From Diphasiastrum complanatum (lineage: Eukaryota > Streptophyta > Lycopodiopsida > Lycopodiales > Lycopodiaceae), in assembly GCA_029204225.1 (NCBI GenBank), contig CM055096.1, forward strand, positions 47,439,079 through 47,503,078: DNA of 64,000 bases, read 5' to 3'. Position numbers and translations under genes: made by a program. The notes under the pieces are model-generated. The model had not been told where the DNA came from, ran no database searches, and saw only the letters and a list, made by a program, of their open reading frames with translations. Shown piece by piece: positions 36,111 to 48,103 of this stretch (positions are counted from its first letter, which is position 1; every line of letters starts with the position of its first letter).

Positions 36111-38240
36111 AAAGGGTAGCGCGAGGGCACCTCAAGCCTACAAGCTACTACATGCGTATGTGAGTGAGGTGACCCCACGGGGCCTGGCCTCTGGGTCTCG
36201 GGCCCAAGCACGCGAGCATTGGACCGACAGCGCGAGTACATACGTGCGCGTTACGTGGATAAACGCGAGCGGCGCGCCAATGAAGCTGCAGCGACCCAAG
36301 GAGATATGGCTCACCAGCTCACCAGCTCACCTCACCGCCCCGTCGCCTCGCCTCGCCTCGCCTCTCCTCTATGCGTCCCTCCCTTGGACGCAATTTTCAA
36401 CCCAACCCACCCAAATCACAAATTGCTCGCCATTGAATCTGATCACCACAAATATTCCGTCTCCAGTTTAGCAGTTGGGCGAAACTGTCCACGTCGCGCG
36501 TCGGAACCGGCCTAGGGGGCCAGCCCCCGGACCCTGATGCCACTGACGCTGGCTGGGCTTTCCTTTTTGGGTACGCCGTATTTACTGAAGGAAACATTGC
36601 GAGGTGGGTGGGTCATTGGGCGCGAGTTTAATGTTACTTGACGACTCACGAGTTTAGTATATACGCTCGCAGCTACGGCAGGGAAAGGCACATAGGCGCC
36701 TAGGCGAAAGGTACGCCCTCGCTTTACTCTTCTCACAAGCGAGGTGCCCGTTGTGGCATGGGCGGTATGGCTAGCATGGCCCTCCATGGCCGTGGCCCAT
36801 GCGCTTGTCATACTTGACAATTATGACAGAGAGCGTGCCATGCGGATTTCTTGCCTCTGCGTGGCTACGTGAAATGATTCATGATTCCATGAGCTCTGGC
36901 AAAAGGGAATGAGCTTCTTTATGGGGCCTTGAGGCATTGACTCATTATAATATACCGTGAACTGAAATGAAATGCATGCAACTGCTTTATTCGGGCACTC
37001 TTTAAGGTCGTTTGGGTGGATCAAGCCTCCAGCATCCAGACTCAGGACATTGCCCCTACGATCCATTATAGAACCATGGGTTTTGGGACCATCACCTAAA
37101 AAAACTTCTAACTATTGGACCTCCATTCCGAGTGTTAGCAATGCAGCTTTTGGTGTTTTTATGTGAGAGAATTTGACAAGGTCCCATCTCAAAGGTCTAG
37201 GACTTTTGTGTGAGGCCTTTTAGGACTTTCCTTAGGCAATGATGCCTTTCTTGATGCTCAAATTATGTGATGCCTTTTTTGATGCTCAAATGTGCTAATT
37301 TGTTTTGAAGGAGTTTCATGTGATCGTGGACAACCAATGATCTCCTCCCTTAGCAAATGGACCTTCAATAAAATTATCATGTGTCATGTGGTCGTTGGGT
37401 GTTTACATTGAAACCTGGCATGAAGTTTGTCATTGGGTGTTTACATGGAAATCATGGCATTGATGTTTGGTCTAAGGTGTCATTCCTTCATTGGTCATCC
37501 ACATGAAAGTTTTGGTAAAAGGATAAAGTCTTTGGAAGGCAAGTGTAAATTATTCTCCTTAAGGTAGCTACAAAATACAAAGAAGAATCGAGCAATTGGC
37601 ATTACATTAATGCAAAGGATGTGCTCAACTTGCCATCTTGCTCAATATTCCTATGTAGAATCAATTTCAACAAAGAAACTCATTTCTCTAAAAATAATGG
37701 GATTGCAATCTACGATGTAGTTCAAAGCAACAAAGCAACCACACACACACACTGTTTGGTAGAATCTATAGAGATTACACATATTGTATGATAATTGTTT
37801 TTCAAACTATTTATACACAGAGCCAATTAAAAAGCATCATGCAACTAATGCACCCTAAAAACTAGATAACTTATTTGGTGGTCATATCATAAGTAGTGAC
37901 ATCCATAAAGAATTTTCTTAAGCATAATATAACCCATAAAAAGTCCATAAACAGACTTTGGTAGGAGGTTACAACTCATAAAAAGTATGGCCCACAAATC
38001 TAGACGTAATAAGGAATTAGTCTTGTATCTCAAAAAGGATTTTCAAGTGACCTTCCAACAAGGTCAAATGAACATTTAGAGCATCTTGAAATAATGTGTT
38101 TTTTTTTCACAAGGTTCAATGAACTCTTAGGGCATCTTGAGATATGATGTATGTTTTTGAAAAGTTCACCACAAAATACTTTTCCCAAGACATTATGATG
38201 GTCATGCATCTTGAGATAGTATGTCAAATTTTTTTCTTTG
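36111..38240. other. Intergenic: GC-rich patch, then AT-rich DNA
   Basis: 36130-36830 is GC-rich (ggcgcgcc, cctcgcctcgcctcgcctct) and could be a CpG-rich promoter or repeat end, but no gene can be tied to it. From 36830 on, nothing coding is recognised. A phrase gatgcctttcttgatgctcaaa is duplicated at 37230 and 37271, and an agcatcttgaga-like phrase recurs three times between 38075 and 38220. Confidence 0.4.
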
Positions 38241-38256
38241 GACAAATCCCATCTGT

Positions 38257-38318
38257 GGGTGGGGTTTGAACTTGGGAGATCAATCCCACACCAAAAACAC
38301 TCTACCACCACACCACAC
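38257..38318 (-). ncRNA. tRNA-like sequence, probable SINE head
   Basis: Minus strand reads GTGTGGTGGTAGAGTG (A-box-like), then 28 bases, then AAGTTCAAACCCCACC (B box plus a 3' stem able to pair imperfectly with the 5' GGTGTGG). No complete cloverleaf was found. The following minus-strand sequence, with three agcatcttgag-like phrases and a T-run, could be the SINE body. Confidence 0.35.
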
Positions 38319-38339
38319 AAGGGAGGATAGTATAGCAAG

Positions 38340-39531
38340 TGAAGCGCAGACATCCCAAAGGGAGCCGGGAACCACGACTTAGCTTTCCAGCCTTCAACTC
38401 TTGCAATCCAAACTCACTTGACATACAAGCAGCCAACTTGCCAACAACGATCAGACTTAACCAACTTGAAGTTCCGAAAACCAACATTGAGATCCAACCT
38501 GGCGCCATGCCAGATCGGGGGTCCCGATGTGGGTGACTTCCCTCCAAGCAAGCCGCCCGACATACATCAAACTTGACCAACTCGAAGCTTCGTTACAAAA
38601 CAAGTAACATCCATTTCAAGCAAGCGGTCTGACTTACATCAGACTTAACCAACTGAAAGCTTCATCACGAAAGCTAGAAGCCAACCTGGCGCCACGCCAG
38701 ACTGGACAGCCATAAACAGGTAACTTCCACCCAAGCAAGCCATCCAACTCAGCCGACAGGTTAGAGCCCGTTCATGCAAGGAACACTCAGAACCACAAGC
38801 CGCGACAAATATGGAAACAACCAATTTCTGGACCAAATGGTCCCGATAGCATACCGCTGGCGCCACGGACCGAATGGTCCCGATGGCATACCGCTGGCGT
38901 CCCGGGATACGACCCTCAGCTATGTGCCAACTTAAAAATTTGGAAGCGACCTTACAACTGGCGCTTTTACTGAACACTGAAACCCAGAAGGTAATCAGAG
39001 TCAGTTTGAGGAAAATCCCACTTTATTGATAAATCTGAGAAGGTTACATTTCAAGTGTGTGACCGACCCTAGTCTTCGGGGCGCTAGCATGCCAAGGCGA
39101 GAGCCATGACAACATTCCAACAAGGGAGGCTGAGACTTGGTTGAAGCTCGCCCTGAGTCGCAACCCGCACTCCCCTATAGTATTGGTGTGATTCGGCACC
39201 CCCCCTCATACCGAGCACTCTACCCAAGCTGGTAAAGCATGTTTTTCTCTCTCTAGAATTTTCTCTTTCTAGAAAGTCATTTTCTCTCTCTAGATTTTAT
39301 TGATCCCCAGGCTTCCTTTAATCATGCCTAGATCGTGTGAGGTGATTGCACATCGATTTGAGCTCTCTGGACTCCGCTAGAACCGATCAAAGATTTTCAG
39401 CCATAGGAACTTGGCGCTGGCTGGATTTTGGTCACAGTGGCGCCGGGAGCAGCAGAGGCGTTGCTGGCGCCAGGGACATAGCTGGCGCCAATGGCGCCGG
39501 AAGTAAAGCTTGTAAAGGTAGCTTTACAACA
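38340..39531 (-). repeat. 3' LTR of element D
   Basis: 1192 bp. On the minus strand it begins TGTTGTAAAGCTACCTTTAC and ends with GGGATGTCTGCGCTTCA. Polypurine tract on the minus strand: ataaaggtggggtgga (complement of 39532-39547). It lacks about 26 bp present in the 5' LTR (42545-42571), a deletion between gttc repeats. Confidence 0.9.
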
Positions 39532-40855
39532 TCCACCCCACCTTTATAAAACCTGATGTCCTCATCAGATGTCAGATTAAAGTAAAGGTGTCTCCCAATT
39601 AAAATAACTATACATTTAAACTACTTGGCACAGTACTCAATTTACTGGCCACTTTTTATTAACATTGAAACTGGCACACCACAAGTCGGAGGCTCAGCTC
39701 TTTGTACTGAAAGATTACATAACTTGAAAATATATCTTTGTCTGGGAAAAGCGTAGATTTGATATCGCTTTCTAAAACCCAAAAACCTTATTAACTGGTG
39801 ACAGAGGCCTTTCTTTGAAATGTGCGCCCCTGTCGCTTCTGACTTTCGACTTTGGAACTCCTTTGAGCTCCTGATTTGTCCTTGATGCACTTTGTGTTGA
39901 GCTCCCTGAGCTCCAGATTTGTTCAATTCCGCACAGGTATCAAGGCTCCCTGAGCCGAAGGATTTATCGTTTGATTGCCCACTTTATGGTCCACTCTGTG
40001 CCTTGTTGCTTCTGCACCTTGATTTCTCTCCTTGTCCCAGCCTGATCTTGATACTTTTCCATCTTGGCTCTTTAAGGTAGGCAAAGATTGAGTACTCCGC
40101 AATGCACCTCTCACTTAGCTTGAAGTAGCTCTTTGAATCAGCCCAAATGTAACCATTGACCTCGTGGAAAGCCAAAGGGTCGCACCAGTTTGATCCGCAT
40201 CCGAACTATCTCTTCGCGTTTGTTTGAAGCACCATGTCCGTCGCGCAAAACTTGACTTTCACAATTCCATCACTGGTCAGTTGCCTCACACTCAAAACAA
40301 GAAGTGTACATCGAGCTTGGTTTCAAGTAGCTCTCTTTGAATCAGACACATGCACCCAGAGTTTGCACTAGTCCGATCTCAACGCGAACTGTCCCTTAGC
40401 GTCCGTTCGAAATACCAAGTCTCTCATGCAAGACTCAACTTTCACAATTCCTTCATTGATCAGCTGCCTTACACGTAACACAAGCCAGCGTACTCATATG
40501 TTTCCTCATCATTGCTGGTCCAGAGAAAGCCTATAACAAACTTTTCTTTCCACAACAAAAACTTGTCAACTTTTTAGGGCCAAAGTTCGCCAGTCTCCTC
40601 GTGTGAGTATGGCTAGGTCACCTTGAATTTGCCCCCATTTTGATCAACTTTCATTCAAAATTTGCCCCAAGAGAGAGGTGTGTGTGACAGTTCCCCTCCA
40701 CTTATAAAATCAGCTGATCGGACTTAGAGTAGAGTTCTTTGGACAAAAAGCCTTTCCAACACTTTGTTTCCCATCTGCTAGGATTATGGCTCGATCCAAC
40801 TTGTTGCCAATATCTGAAGAGGATCCTAGTCTTTTCCCTTAACCCAATTGATACT

Positions 40856-41357
40856 GGATATCACCCATGCTCAGTGAGTTTCAGTTCCGAAGGTGGCCGT
40901 CCCAAAATGAAGACCAACTGCTCCATAGAAGATCTCCCCTGAAATTGCCCTTTCCAACTTTTGACTTCCTGCTTGCGACTGGTGGGCGTTGTCGCAAATG
41001 AAACTAACCCAAGAAACAGGCTAGCCATCCATCCTTTGCAAACATTGAGTCGTTTCGTTGCCGTTCACGTGCGAGTACTTGAACTGCAAATCCGCCCCAC
41101 AGATTTTGGATATCACCCATGCTCAGTGAGTTTCAGTTCCGAAGGTGGCCGTCCCAAAATGAAGACCAACTACTCCATAGAAGGTCTCCCCTGAAATTGC
41201 CCTTTCCAACTTTTGACTTCCTGCTTGCGTCTGGTGGGCGTTGTCGCAAATGAAACTAACCCAAGAAACAGGCTAGCCATCCATCCTTTGCAAACATTGA
41301 GTCGTTTTGTTGCCGTTCACGTGCGAGTACTTGAACTGCAAATCCGCCCCACAGATT
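40856..41357. repeat. 252-bp tandem duplication inside element D
   Basis: Units start at 40856 and 41108, both with ggatatcacccatgctcagt, and are nearly identical. Element C has only one copy (about 56210-56450, inverted), so the duplication is private to D. Confidence 0.92.
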
Positions 41358-42097
41358 CTGTAGTCCTCTTTGTTTGTTGGTATCAGCCTTCAAAAGAAAA
41401 GGTTCCTTCTCGAGCCATCATCTCCTTGTGTCACAAGCAATCATGCAAACTAGGCAAAGCACGAGTACTAAGACTCACCACGAATACATACAAGTAAGAC
41501 ACTCAGACAGGTTTACTAACAAGTAACAAAGACAAGGTCCCCCTTTGAGATGGTCCTGCCAACGGACCTTTGCCTGGCCGCGCCCATACAAGTCGATCAC
41601 GGAATCAGCCCACATAGGACACCCCTCAACTATCCGTGCTATCACCATTAAGCAGCACATTGCCTCAATCACGCCCTACCACTTTTTGGTCGATAGCCCT
41701 TATAGCTAAACGATCGGCAGCTATCTCGCACCGGCAGCTAACCACCCGTGCTTTACACCTGAATTCGAGCAACATCTTTGTATCAATGGTTAACCCGTAC
41801 AGTTCGAATATGTCGCCCCGCACCCCACAAGGTACAGACCGTGCTTTCACCTCCCTAGGCAGCACTTTGCCTCATTCATCCTACGTGCAGACAGCGCCAG
41901 GCCCGAACCGCGAGAACTGACCGTGCTTACACCTCAAGGGCAACACCTTGACTCATCAAGTCCCCCGTTCTGTCGACCACCCCGACCGTGGACGCACCCG
42001 TGCTTACACTGTGGGCAGCACCTTGCACAATAGTTGTCTTGATGAACCCCAAACCGTGGCCATTTCCGTAAGATCCGCATAGCTGATCGGCCAGTCG

Positions 42098-42109
42098 GCT
42101 CTGATACCA
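42098..42109 (-). promoter_or_regulatory. Primer binding site of element D
   Basis: Minus strand TGGTATCAGAGC, two bases inside the 5' LTR end; initiator-Met tRNA type. Confidence 0.88.
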
Positions 42110-42111
42110 CA

Positions 42112-44244
42112 TGAAACGCAGGCATCCCAAAGGGAGCCGGGAACCACGACTTAGCTTCCCAGCCTTCAACTCTTGCCATCCAAACCCACTTGACATACAA
42201 GCAGCCAACTTGCCAACAACGATCAGACTTAACCAACTTGAAGTTCCGAAAACCAACATTGAGATCCAACCTGGCGCCATGCCAGATCGGGGGTCCCGAT
42301 GTGGGTGACTTCCCTCCAAGCAAGCCGCCCGACATACATCAAACTTGACCAACTCGAAGCTTCGTTACAAAACGAGTAACATCCATTCCAAGCAAGCGGT
42401 CTGACTTACATCATACTTAACCAACTGAAAGCTTCGTCACGAAAGCTGGAAGCCAACCTGGCGCCACGCCAGACTGGACAGCCATAAACAGGTAACTTCC
42501 ACCCAAGCAAGCCATCCAACTCAGCCGACAGGTTAGAGCCCGTTCCCTAAGAGCTTAACCCATTCACGTTCATGCAAGGAACACTCAAAACCACAAGTCG
42601 CGACAGATATGGAAACAACCAGTTCCTGGACCAAATGGTCCCGACAACATACCGATGGCGCCACGGACCGAATGGTCCCGACGGCATACCGCTGGCGTCC
42701 TGGGATACGACCCTCAGCTATGTGCCAAGTTAAAAATTTTGAAAGCGGCCTTACAACTGGCGCTTTTACGGAACACTGAAACCCAGAAGGTAATCAGAGT
42801 CAGTTTGAGAAAAATTCCACTTTATTGATAAATCTGAGAAGGTTACATTTCAAGTGTGTGACCGACCCTAGTCTCCGAGGCGCTAGCATGCCAAGGCGAG
42901 AGCCATGACAACATTCAAGCAAGGGAGGCTGAGACTTGGTTGGAGCTCACCCTGAGTCGCAACCCGCACTCCCCTATAGTATTGGTGTGATTCGGCACCC
43001 CCCCCCCTCATACCAAGCACTCTACCCAAGCTGGTAAAGCACGTTTTTTTTTCTCTAGGATTTTCTCTTTCTAGAGAGTCATTTTCTCTCTCTAGATTTT
43101 ATTGATCCCCAGGCTTCCTTTAGTCATGCCTAGATCGTGTGAGGTGATTGCACATCGATCTGAGCTCTCTGGACTCCGCTAGAACTGTTGTAAAGCTGAC
43201 TTGGGTGCACCCAGCGTGCCTTGTAAGACTCAAAGGGGTGACACTCCCTAAGGTCCCAGAGCAAGTTAGAATGTCAAGGACTGAGCCTCCGACCTGTGGT
43301 GAGCCAGTCAAGTAGTCACAAAGTCATGAGCTAGCTCTGGAGCTCGAGTCATGGCCTAGTCAGGAAAGCAGGTTGATTCGGCCACCGGGACGGCTCCCGA
43401 GGACCCATGTCCGGGAGCCAGACTGATTCTGCCAGGCTTGCCAGGCTTAATCAGCAAAATAAAAACTAAGTCCTAAAAAGCGTGCTTTACCAGAAAGCAC
43501 TATGTTTCAAACCAGAGGGGGTGCGCCAAATCACAGCAGAACTATAGGGGGAGTCCGACAGACAGAAACTTGGGCAGCTCAACCAGCGCCAGGAATCCAG
43601 TCGCCAGGTCTCAGCTCCCTCTACCAGCACGAGCCAGGCACAATGCCCAGCACGTGTTGGTGGCCCCGAGACCGGTCAGTCTATGTATGAATGTAACCTC
43701 TTCCAAATCTAATAAAGTTGATCCTTGGGGATGATTACCATTTCGGTTTCGCCTCCGGGACTGGTCCAAGTGGAAGGACCCTTACTACAACCTTTTTGCG
43801 TCGCTGGCGCCTAAGGGTCCCTGTCATCGACATGGGGCTTGCCGCTATGCCAATTGGTCAGTTTGGCGACCACTATGCCTTGGATTTCATGTGTGGCTTG
43901 TCTTTGCCTTTGGTTACCTTTTGGGGACGGATTCTGAGTTGGCTTTCGGGTTGGTTGGGATTCCAGTTTTCTTAAGTCTGAATGGTTAAGCTTGTTACGT
44001 TTCTGAGTTGGCTTTTATGTAAGTGCATGATGGATGAATGTTAGACTTAAGCGCGTGTTGGGGAAACCGCTCAAGTCCCAGTGCCCTTTGAGGCGCCGGC
44101 GCAACAAGAACCGATCAAAGATTTTCAGCCATAGGAACTTGGCGCCGGCTGGATTCTGGTCACAGTGGCGCCAGGAGCGGCGCCGGTGACATAGCTGGCG
44201 CCAATGGAGCCGGAAGTAAAGCTTGTAAAGGTAGCTTTACAACA
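42112..44244 (-). repeat. 5' LTR of element D, split by a solo LTR
   Basis: Segments 42112-43185 and 44112-44244 together match the 3' LTR. The break is the solo LTR at 43186-44106 plus its target duplication. Confidence 0.9.
43186..44106 (+). mobile_element. Solo LTR of family B inserted in the 5' LTR of D
   Basis: 921 bp, begins TGTTGTAAAGCTGACTTGGG and ends GCGCCGGCGCAACA, flanked by the perfect target duplication agaac (43181-43185 and 44107-44111). It is nearly identical to the two LTRs of element B (49378-50297 and 53712-54617). A solo LTR arises by recombination between the two LTRs of one insertion. Confidence 0.93.
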
Positions 44245-44249
44245 GCAAG

Positions 44250-44906
44250 CTAGAATTATTTTCATTAACCAGACCAGATCTTAGCTTTAGTGTATGTAGG
44301 TTGAGCCAATCCATGCAAAAGCCATTGAATATCCATTGGAAAAAGGCTAAGAGGATTCTAAGATACATTTTGGGTACATTGGATTTTGGGATTCTATATA
44401 GAGGAGATGTGATTAAACTTCATGCACTTAGTGATTCAGATTTTGCAGGGGACAAGAGGGATAGGAAATCAACAAGTGCCTATTCAACTTTCATAGGAGA
44501 AGGTGTGGTTTCATGGCTTTCAAAAAAGCAAGAAACTATATCTCTATCTTCAACCGAGGCTGAGTACAAAGCTTTGACAACTACTACAAAGGAGGTACTT
44601 TGGATCAAGAGATTATTGTTGGAACTAAAGATCATGAATTCAGAGGAGGCACCAATCATCTACAATGACAATATATCAGCCCAACACCCTGCATCTAACC
44701 CAATCTTCCATGCAAGATCTAAGCACATTGAGATATGCCATCACTTTGTGAGAGAAATGGTGCAAGCCAAGGAGATTGCTTTGGAGCATGTTCCAAGAAA
44801 TGAATGTGTAGCTGATCTACTTACTAAACCACTTCAAAAGACACCTTTTATGAAGTTCAGATCATCACTTGGAGTGATTAGTAAAGCAATGATTGAACCA
44901 AGCTAG
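44250..44906 (+). pseudogene. Copia RT end and RNase H of element K, 5'-truncated
   Basis: In frame from LTRPDLSFSVCRLSQSMQ (about 44262, before the first ATG) to the stop at 44904-44906. RNase H blocks: KRILRYILGTLDFGILY, ALSDSDFAGD, SWLSKKQETISLSSTEAEY, YNDNISAQ, HARSKHIEICHHFVRE, ADLLTKPLQ. The uninterrupted frame shows this end is young. Integrase, gag and most of RT are missing to the left, where element D starts. D is inserted in this frame; only about 10-20 bases left of D still seem to belong to K. Confidence 0.88.
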
Positions 44907-44920
44907 ATAGTGAGGATCAG

Positions 44921-45602
44921 TGTTAAAAATTCACAATTCTAGCTTGACTAGTTTTGGTCATATGACTTGTAAATAGTTAGATGGTCATGATGTGGCTTGT
45001 CACACGTGCCAAATAGCATAGGATTCCATTCATAAGGATGTTCTCAAGTAGACCTAAGTGTTAGAACCTTTGGAATGAGTCCAAATTATGCTTAGATACA
45101 AGGGAGAAAAAATAGGAGCTATTTTTGGTAATTTTTGCATTGTTGAGGGATCTCCAAGATTCCAACCCTAACTTGGTAGGGATGAAAGATCCACCAAAAT
45201 TAGCATTAGGGATAGGTTTAGGGCTACTCATACCTGCCCAAAACCGTGATGGATCATGTATATATAGGTGATGATATCTCACCAAAATCAATCAAGCAAT
45301 TTCATGATTTTTCTCTCATAATGGTGCAATTGCTCTCTATGTTCATAATTGTTTGAGTACTTGTGATTACTAATGATTATAGGATTGAATGTAGGTCTGG
45401 TGTACAGTACTCAGACTGTAGGAGGCCGTACTTTCACACGTGTGAAGCCTTCTTCAAGGATTTGGGCCATTTAGTGAGGTTCAAGCATAGATTTTTGATG
45501 GATTTTGGTGGTTCAACTTGTGCTAATCTTATGAAATCATAATCTATTGTTTCCCTCATCATTTCAAGTGTTTTAGGATCCTTATTTGCTGTAATTTTTA
45601 CA
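44921..45602 (+). repeat. 3' LTR of copia element K
   Basis: Begins TGTTAAAAATTCACA right after a purine-rich gatagtgaggatcag and ends GTAATTTTTACA. The tips are inverted repeats (TGTtAAAAATT versus TGTAAAAATT). 682 bp. A TATA-like atgtatatatagg lies at about 45257. Confidence 0.8.
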
Positions 45603-45603
45603 T

Positions 45604-46012
45604 GAGTATCCTTACCATTCTATTATAGGATCCCTTATGTACGCCGTGATTTGTACTAGGCCAGACATAGCTTTTGCAGTCAGCTCTCTAAGTTAGTTTA
45701 TGACTAACCTTGGTGTAACACATTGGAAGGCTCTTACCAGAGTCATGAGATATCTTCGAGCTACGATGGAATTTTGCATTTGTTATGAAACAGTCGGCAA
45801 CGACAAACTCAATCTACTCAGTAGTTTCACAGATGCAAGTTGGACAGAAGATGTAGACATTCATAAATCCACTTCCGGATTTACATTCTTTCTCAACAAT
45901 GGTCCAATTTCTTGGAACAGTCGCAAGAAATCTTTGATAGCCCTATCTTATACTGAATCAGAGTATATCACAGCCTCTCAAGCTACAAAGGAAGCAATTT
46001 GGTTGAGGAACT
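45604..46012 (+). pseudogene. Copia RT end/RNase H start of element K2, the host of K and L
   Basis: Resumes mid-domain right after the LTR of K: EYPYHSIIGSLMYAVICTRPD, then one stop, then RVMRYLRATMEFCICYE, FTDASWTEDVD, ISWNSRKKSLIALSYTESEY, TKEAIWLRN. It stops in RNase H, where the LTR of L starts at 46013. So K was inserted in K2 (probably at tgagt), and L was inserted in K2 at gaact. Confidence 0.85.
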
Positions 46013-46709
46013 TGTGAAGTTTATAGCACGTGTGAACTTCACCACACACCCTACAGGATCTTACTGAGGTGTTGTGATTGCACAAGATTAATCAAAGAAC
46101 AATATGCTTGAAAAATCTAAGGCAAGAGCACAATGACATACATCTGATGAAAAAATCTAACTCTTCACTATGAGAAATGAATGTCAGAAATAATTCTAAG
46201 TGTTCAGTATGGGAAAAAGAGGCTGCTCTCAGGTAGAGAGAGAATGAGTCCAAAACACCAAAATCTCAATATTCACAATATGGCAAAACATGCCGAGCTT
46301 TCCCTACATGAGAGAGACTCGAATTCCTACAGTGGAGTTGCATGGAAAGTCCACTTAACTGAACTAATTCACCTACCAGAGATCCACATGTGTAACTGCA
46401 TGCATGTATGGTGCATGTATCGCATGTCAACTCATAAAATTGCCTAGACATGTGTAGATCACGAAAACTACTTTGCATGTTGCATGCACTGATTGCATGT
46501 GGCTTGCATGCATACAGCAAGACTTTGCATGCTATCTAAACATCTGCATGTCATCATAATTGAACCTATCTAACTCAAATCCGAGCTACACTAGAAGGAT
46601 ATGTGCTCAATTCACACTCCTTATATGTACAACATGAAATCTAGTGAAAATTATCATGGACATGACCCCAAACTCGAGATAGGAAGATAATATTTTAATA
46701 ATTTTCACA
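46013..46709 (-). repeat. 3' LTR of copia element L
   Basis: 697 bp with inverted tips (TGTGAAGTTT at left, AATTTTCACA at right). On the minus strand it follows the polypurine tract TTAAGAAGGAG. The left flank gaact (46008-46012) should be its target duplication. It includes a catg-rich stretch at 46399-46555 (gcatgcatgtatggtgcatg and similar). Confidence 0.75.
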
Positions 46710-46723
46710 CTCCTTCTTAAAAT

Positions 46724-46990
46724 TTATGTTCCTATCAACATAGATTTCGAAATTAGGCCAAGGTTAGACCTCATCTTCATAAAGACATTCTTGAGTAGAG
46801 GCTTGGTGAGAAGATCTACAACACAATCTGAAGATGAAACATGCTCCAATGAGATCTCTCTTCCAATGACTTTTTCTCTTACAAAATGATGAGCCACTTC
46901 AATATGCTTGCTCCTTGCATGAAAGACTAGATTATTTGCAAGAGCCTGAGCAGAAATGTTATCATTCTTGATAATTGGTAAATCTTCATC
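46724..46990 (-). pseudogene. Copia RNase H C-terminus of element L, truncated
   Basis: Open minus-strand frame ending at TAA (complement of 46724-46726): IIKNDNISAQALANN, FHARSKHIEVAHHFVRE, DCVVDLLTKPLLKN, MRSNLGLISKSM. Close to the RNase H tail of element K (same clade), but the LTRs differ. Everything upstream of 46990 is missing. Confidence 0.83.
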
Positions 46991-48103
46991 TGCATTGTTT
47001 ATGAATGAAAATGATCATGTTGTATTGTTGAGTGGAAGTAATAAAACTATAAAAGCAACTAATTGTGCACTCATTTGTTGTGTGTTAAGGAATGCGATTC
47101 ACATGCTTTTAAGACGATTCAATGTATCAGTATTGTTTATAATGGACTTTGACATAGCATCTTTTAATGCTTTTGTCAAGGTATTGTCGACTTTTGTCAT
47201 GTATGATGTGCAGTAGCGTGCTGCTGCATAGGGATCTAGGTTGTATTGGATGTCAATGTTTGCATTTCACAAGTAGATAAATTGATGATTGAAAGGGTTT
47301 GTGTATATATCTTTTGGATGCCGTCTTAGAAATACTGGTGGTTTTTGGATGCTTGTACGCAGTAGCACTTGTATGTACTCATTTTGATCGAGTCCAATGG
47401 ATGCTATCCATGTAGCGACATCTGTTTCTATGTCTTATTTCTTCAATTTTTACGTACAAATTACTGCATATTTTCTCATAAAAATATTTTGTTTCATATT
47501 CATATATTTATCAAATGGGCGCAATATTTTTGTTTCTACCATGGGTGGTTTTGGAAAGCCACATGTGCATTTGGTCGTTTTTTTCTTATTGCACGATGTT
47601 TTTATGTCTGTGGATTTTTATTGTTTTACAATCATGTTCTAGCATGTTGTTGTCTGTACATATGTATTCATTCAAAAAGTATTCTATTTTGTGATCTTGA
47701 TTATGTTCGAAAATTGGTGCATTTGAAGTCCATATTACACCATGATCACGTTGGCTATCAAGATTTTGAAATTTGGAAGTAGTCAATGAATTTATCAAGA
47801 ATGAAATTTTCTATTGTTAGAAGTTTTTTGAGAGTTTCAATTTTGGAATTGTGGTATCGTGCACATGTTACTAGATCAATTCTTACACGTCGTCTGAAGT
47901 AGGCGATTTCAAAAAATTTGCTCTTGGCAATATTTTTGTTCAAGCTTTCAGACTTCATCACAAGAAAGTGTGATTAAAAATATTGGAGGGCCAAGTTGAC
48001 GCATCATTGCAAATATTTTTCATTTAAGTTGTGGTTTATAATATGCAAAGGTTTGAATGTTTGGAAAGTCTTAATATTCTATTTTTGAATACAATATTTA
48101 TTT
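46991..48103. other. AT-rich, unassigned
   Basis: Frames such as 47369-47782 are Cys/Phe/Tyr-rich translations of AT-rich DNA and resemble nothing I know. No element ends, repeats or RNA signals found. Confidence 0.4.

Larger units (their letters stand above)
38340..44244 (-). mobile_element. LARD-like element D: long LTRs and a non-coding interior
   Basis: Perfect 5-bp target duplication gcaag at 38335-38339 and 44245-44249. 3' LTR 38340-39531, interior 39532-42111, 5' LTR 42112-44244 (1207 bp net after removing a solo LTR). The interior has a PBS but no gag, protease, RT or integrase in any frame, so this is a large retrotransposon derivative needing proteins from elsewhere. It sits inside a copia RT (element K). 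Element C (49032) is the same family in opposite orientation. Confidence 0.9.

Noticed and set aside
36160-36820. Several overlapping frames on both strands in GC-rich DNA
   Set aside because: High GC lowers stop frequency; no recognisable protein, no splice sites, and frames overlap on both strands.
47369-47782. 137-aa Cys/Phe/Tyr-rich frame
   Set aside because: Composition of AT-rich DNA read in a favourable frame; no motif or signal of selection.
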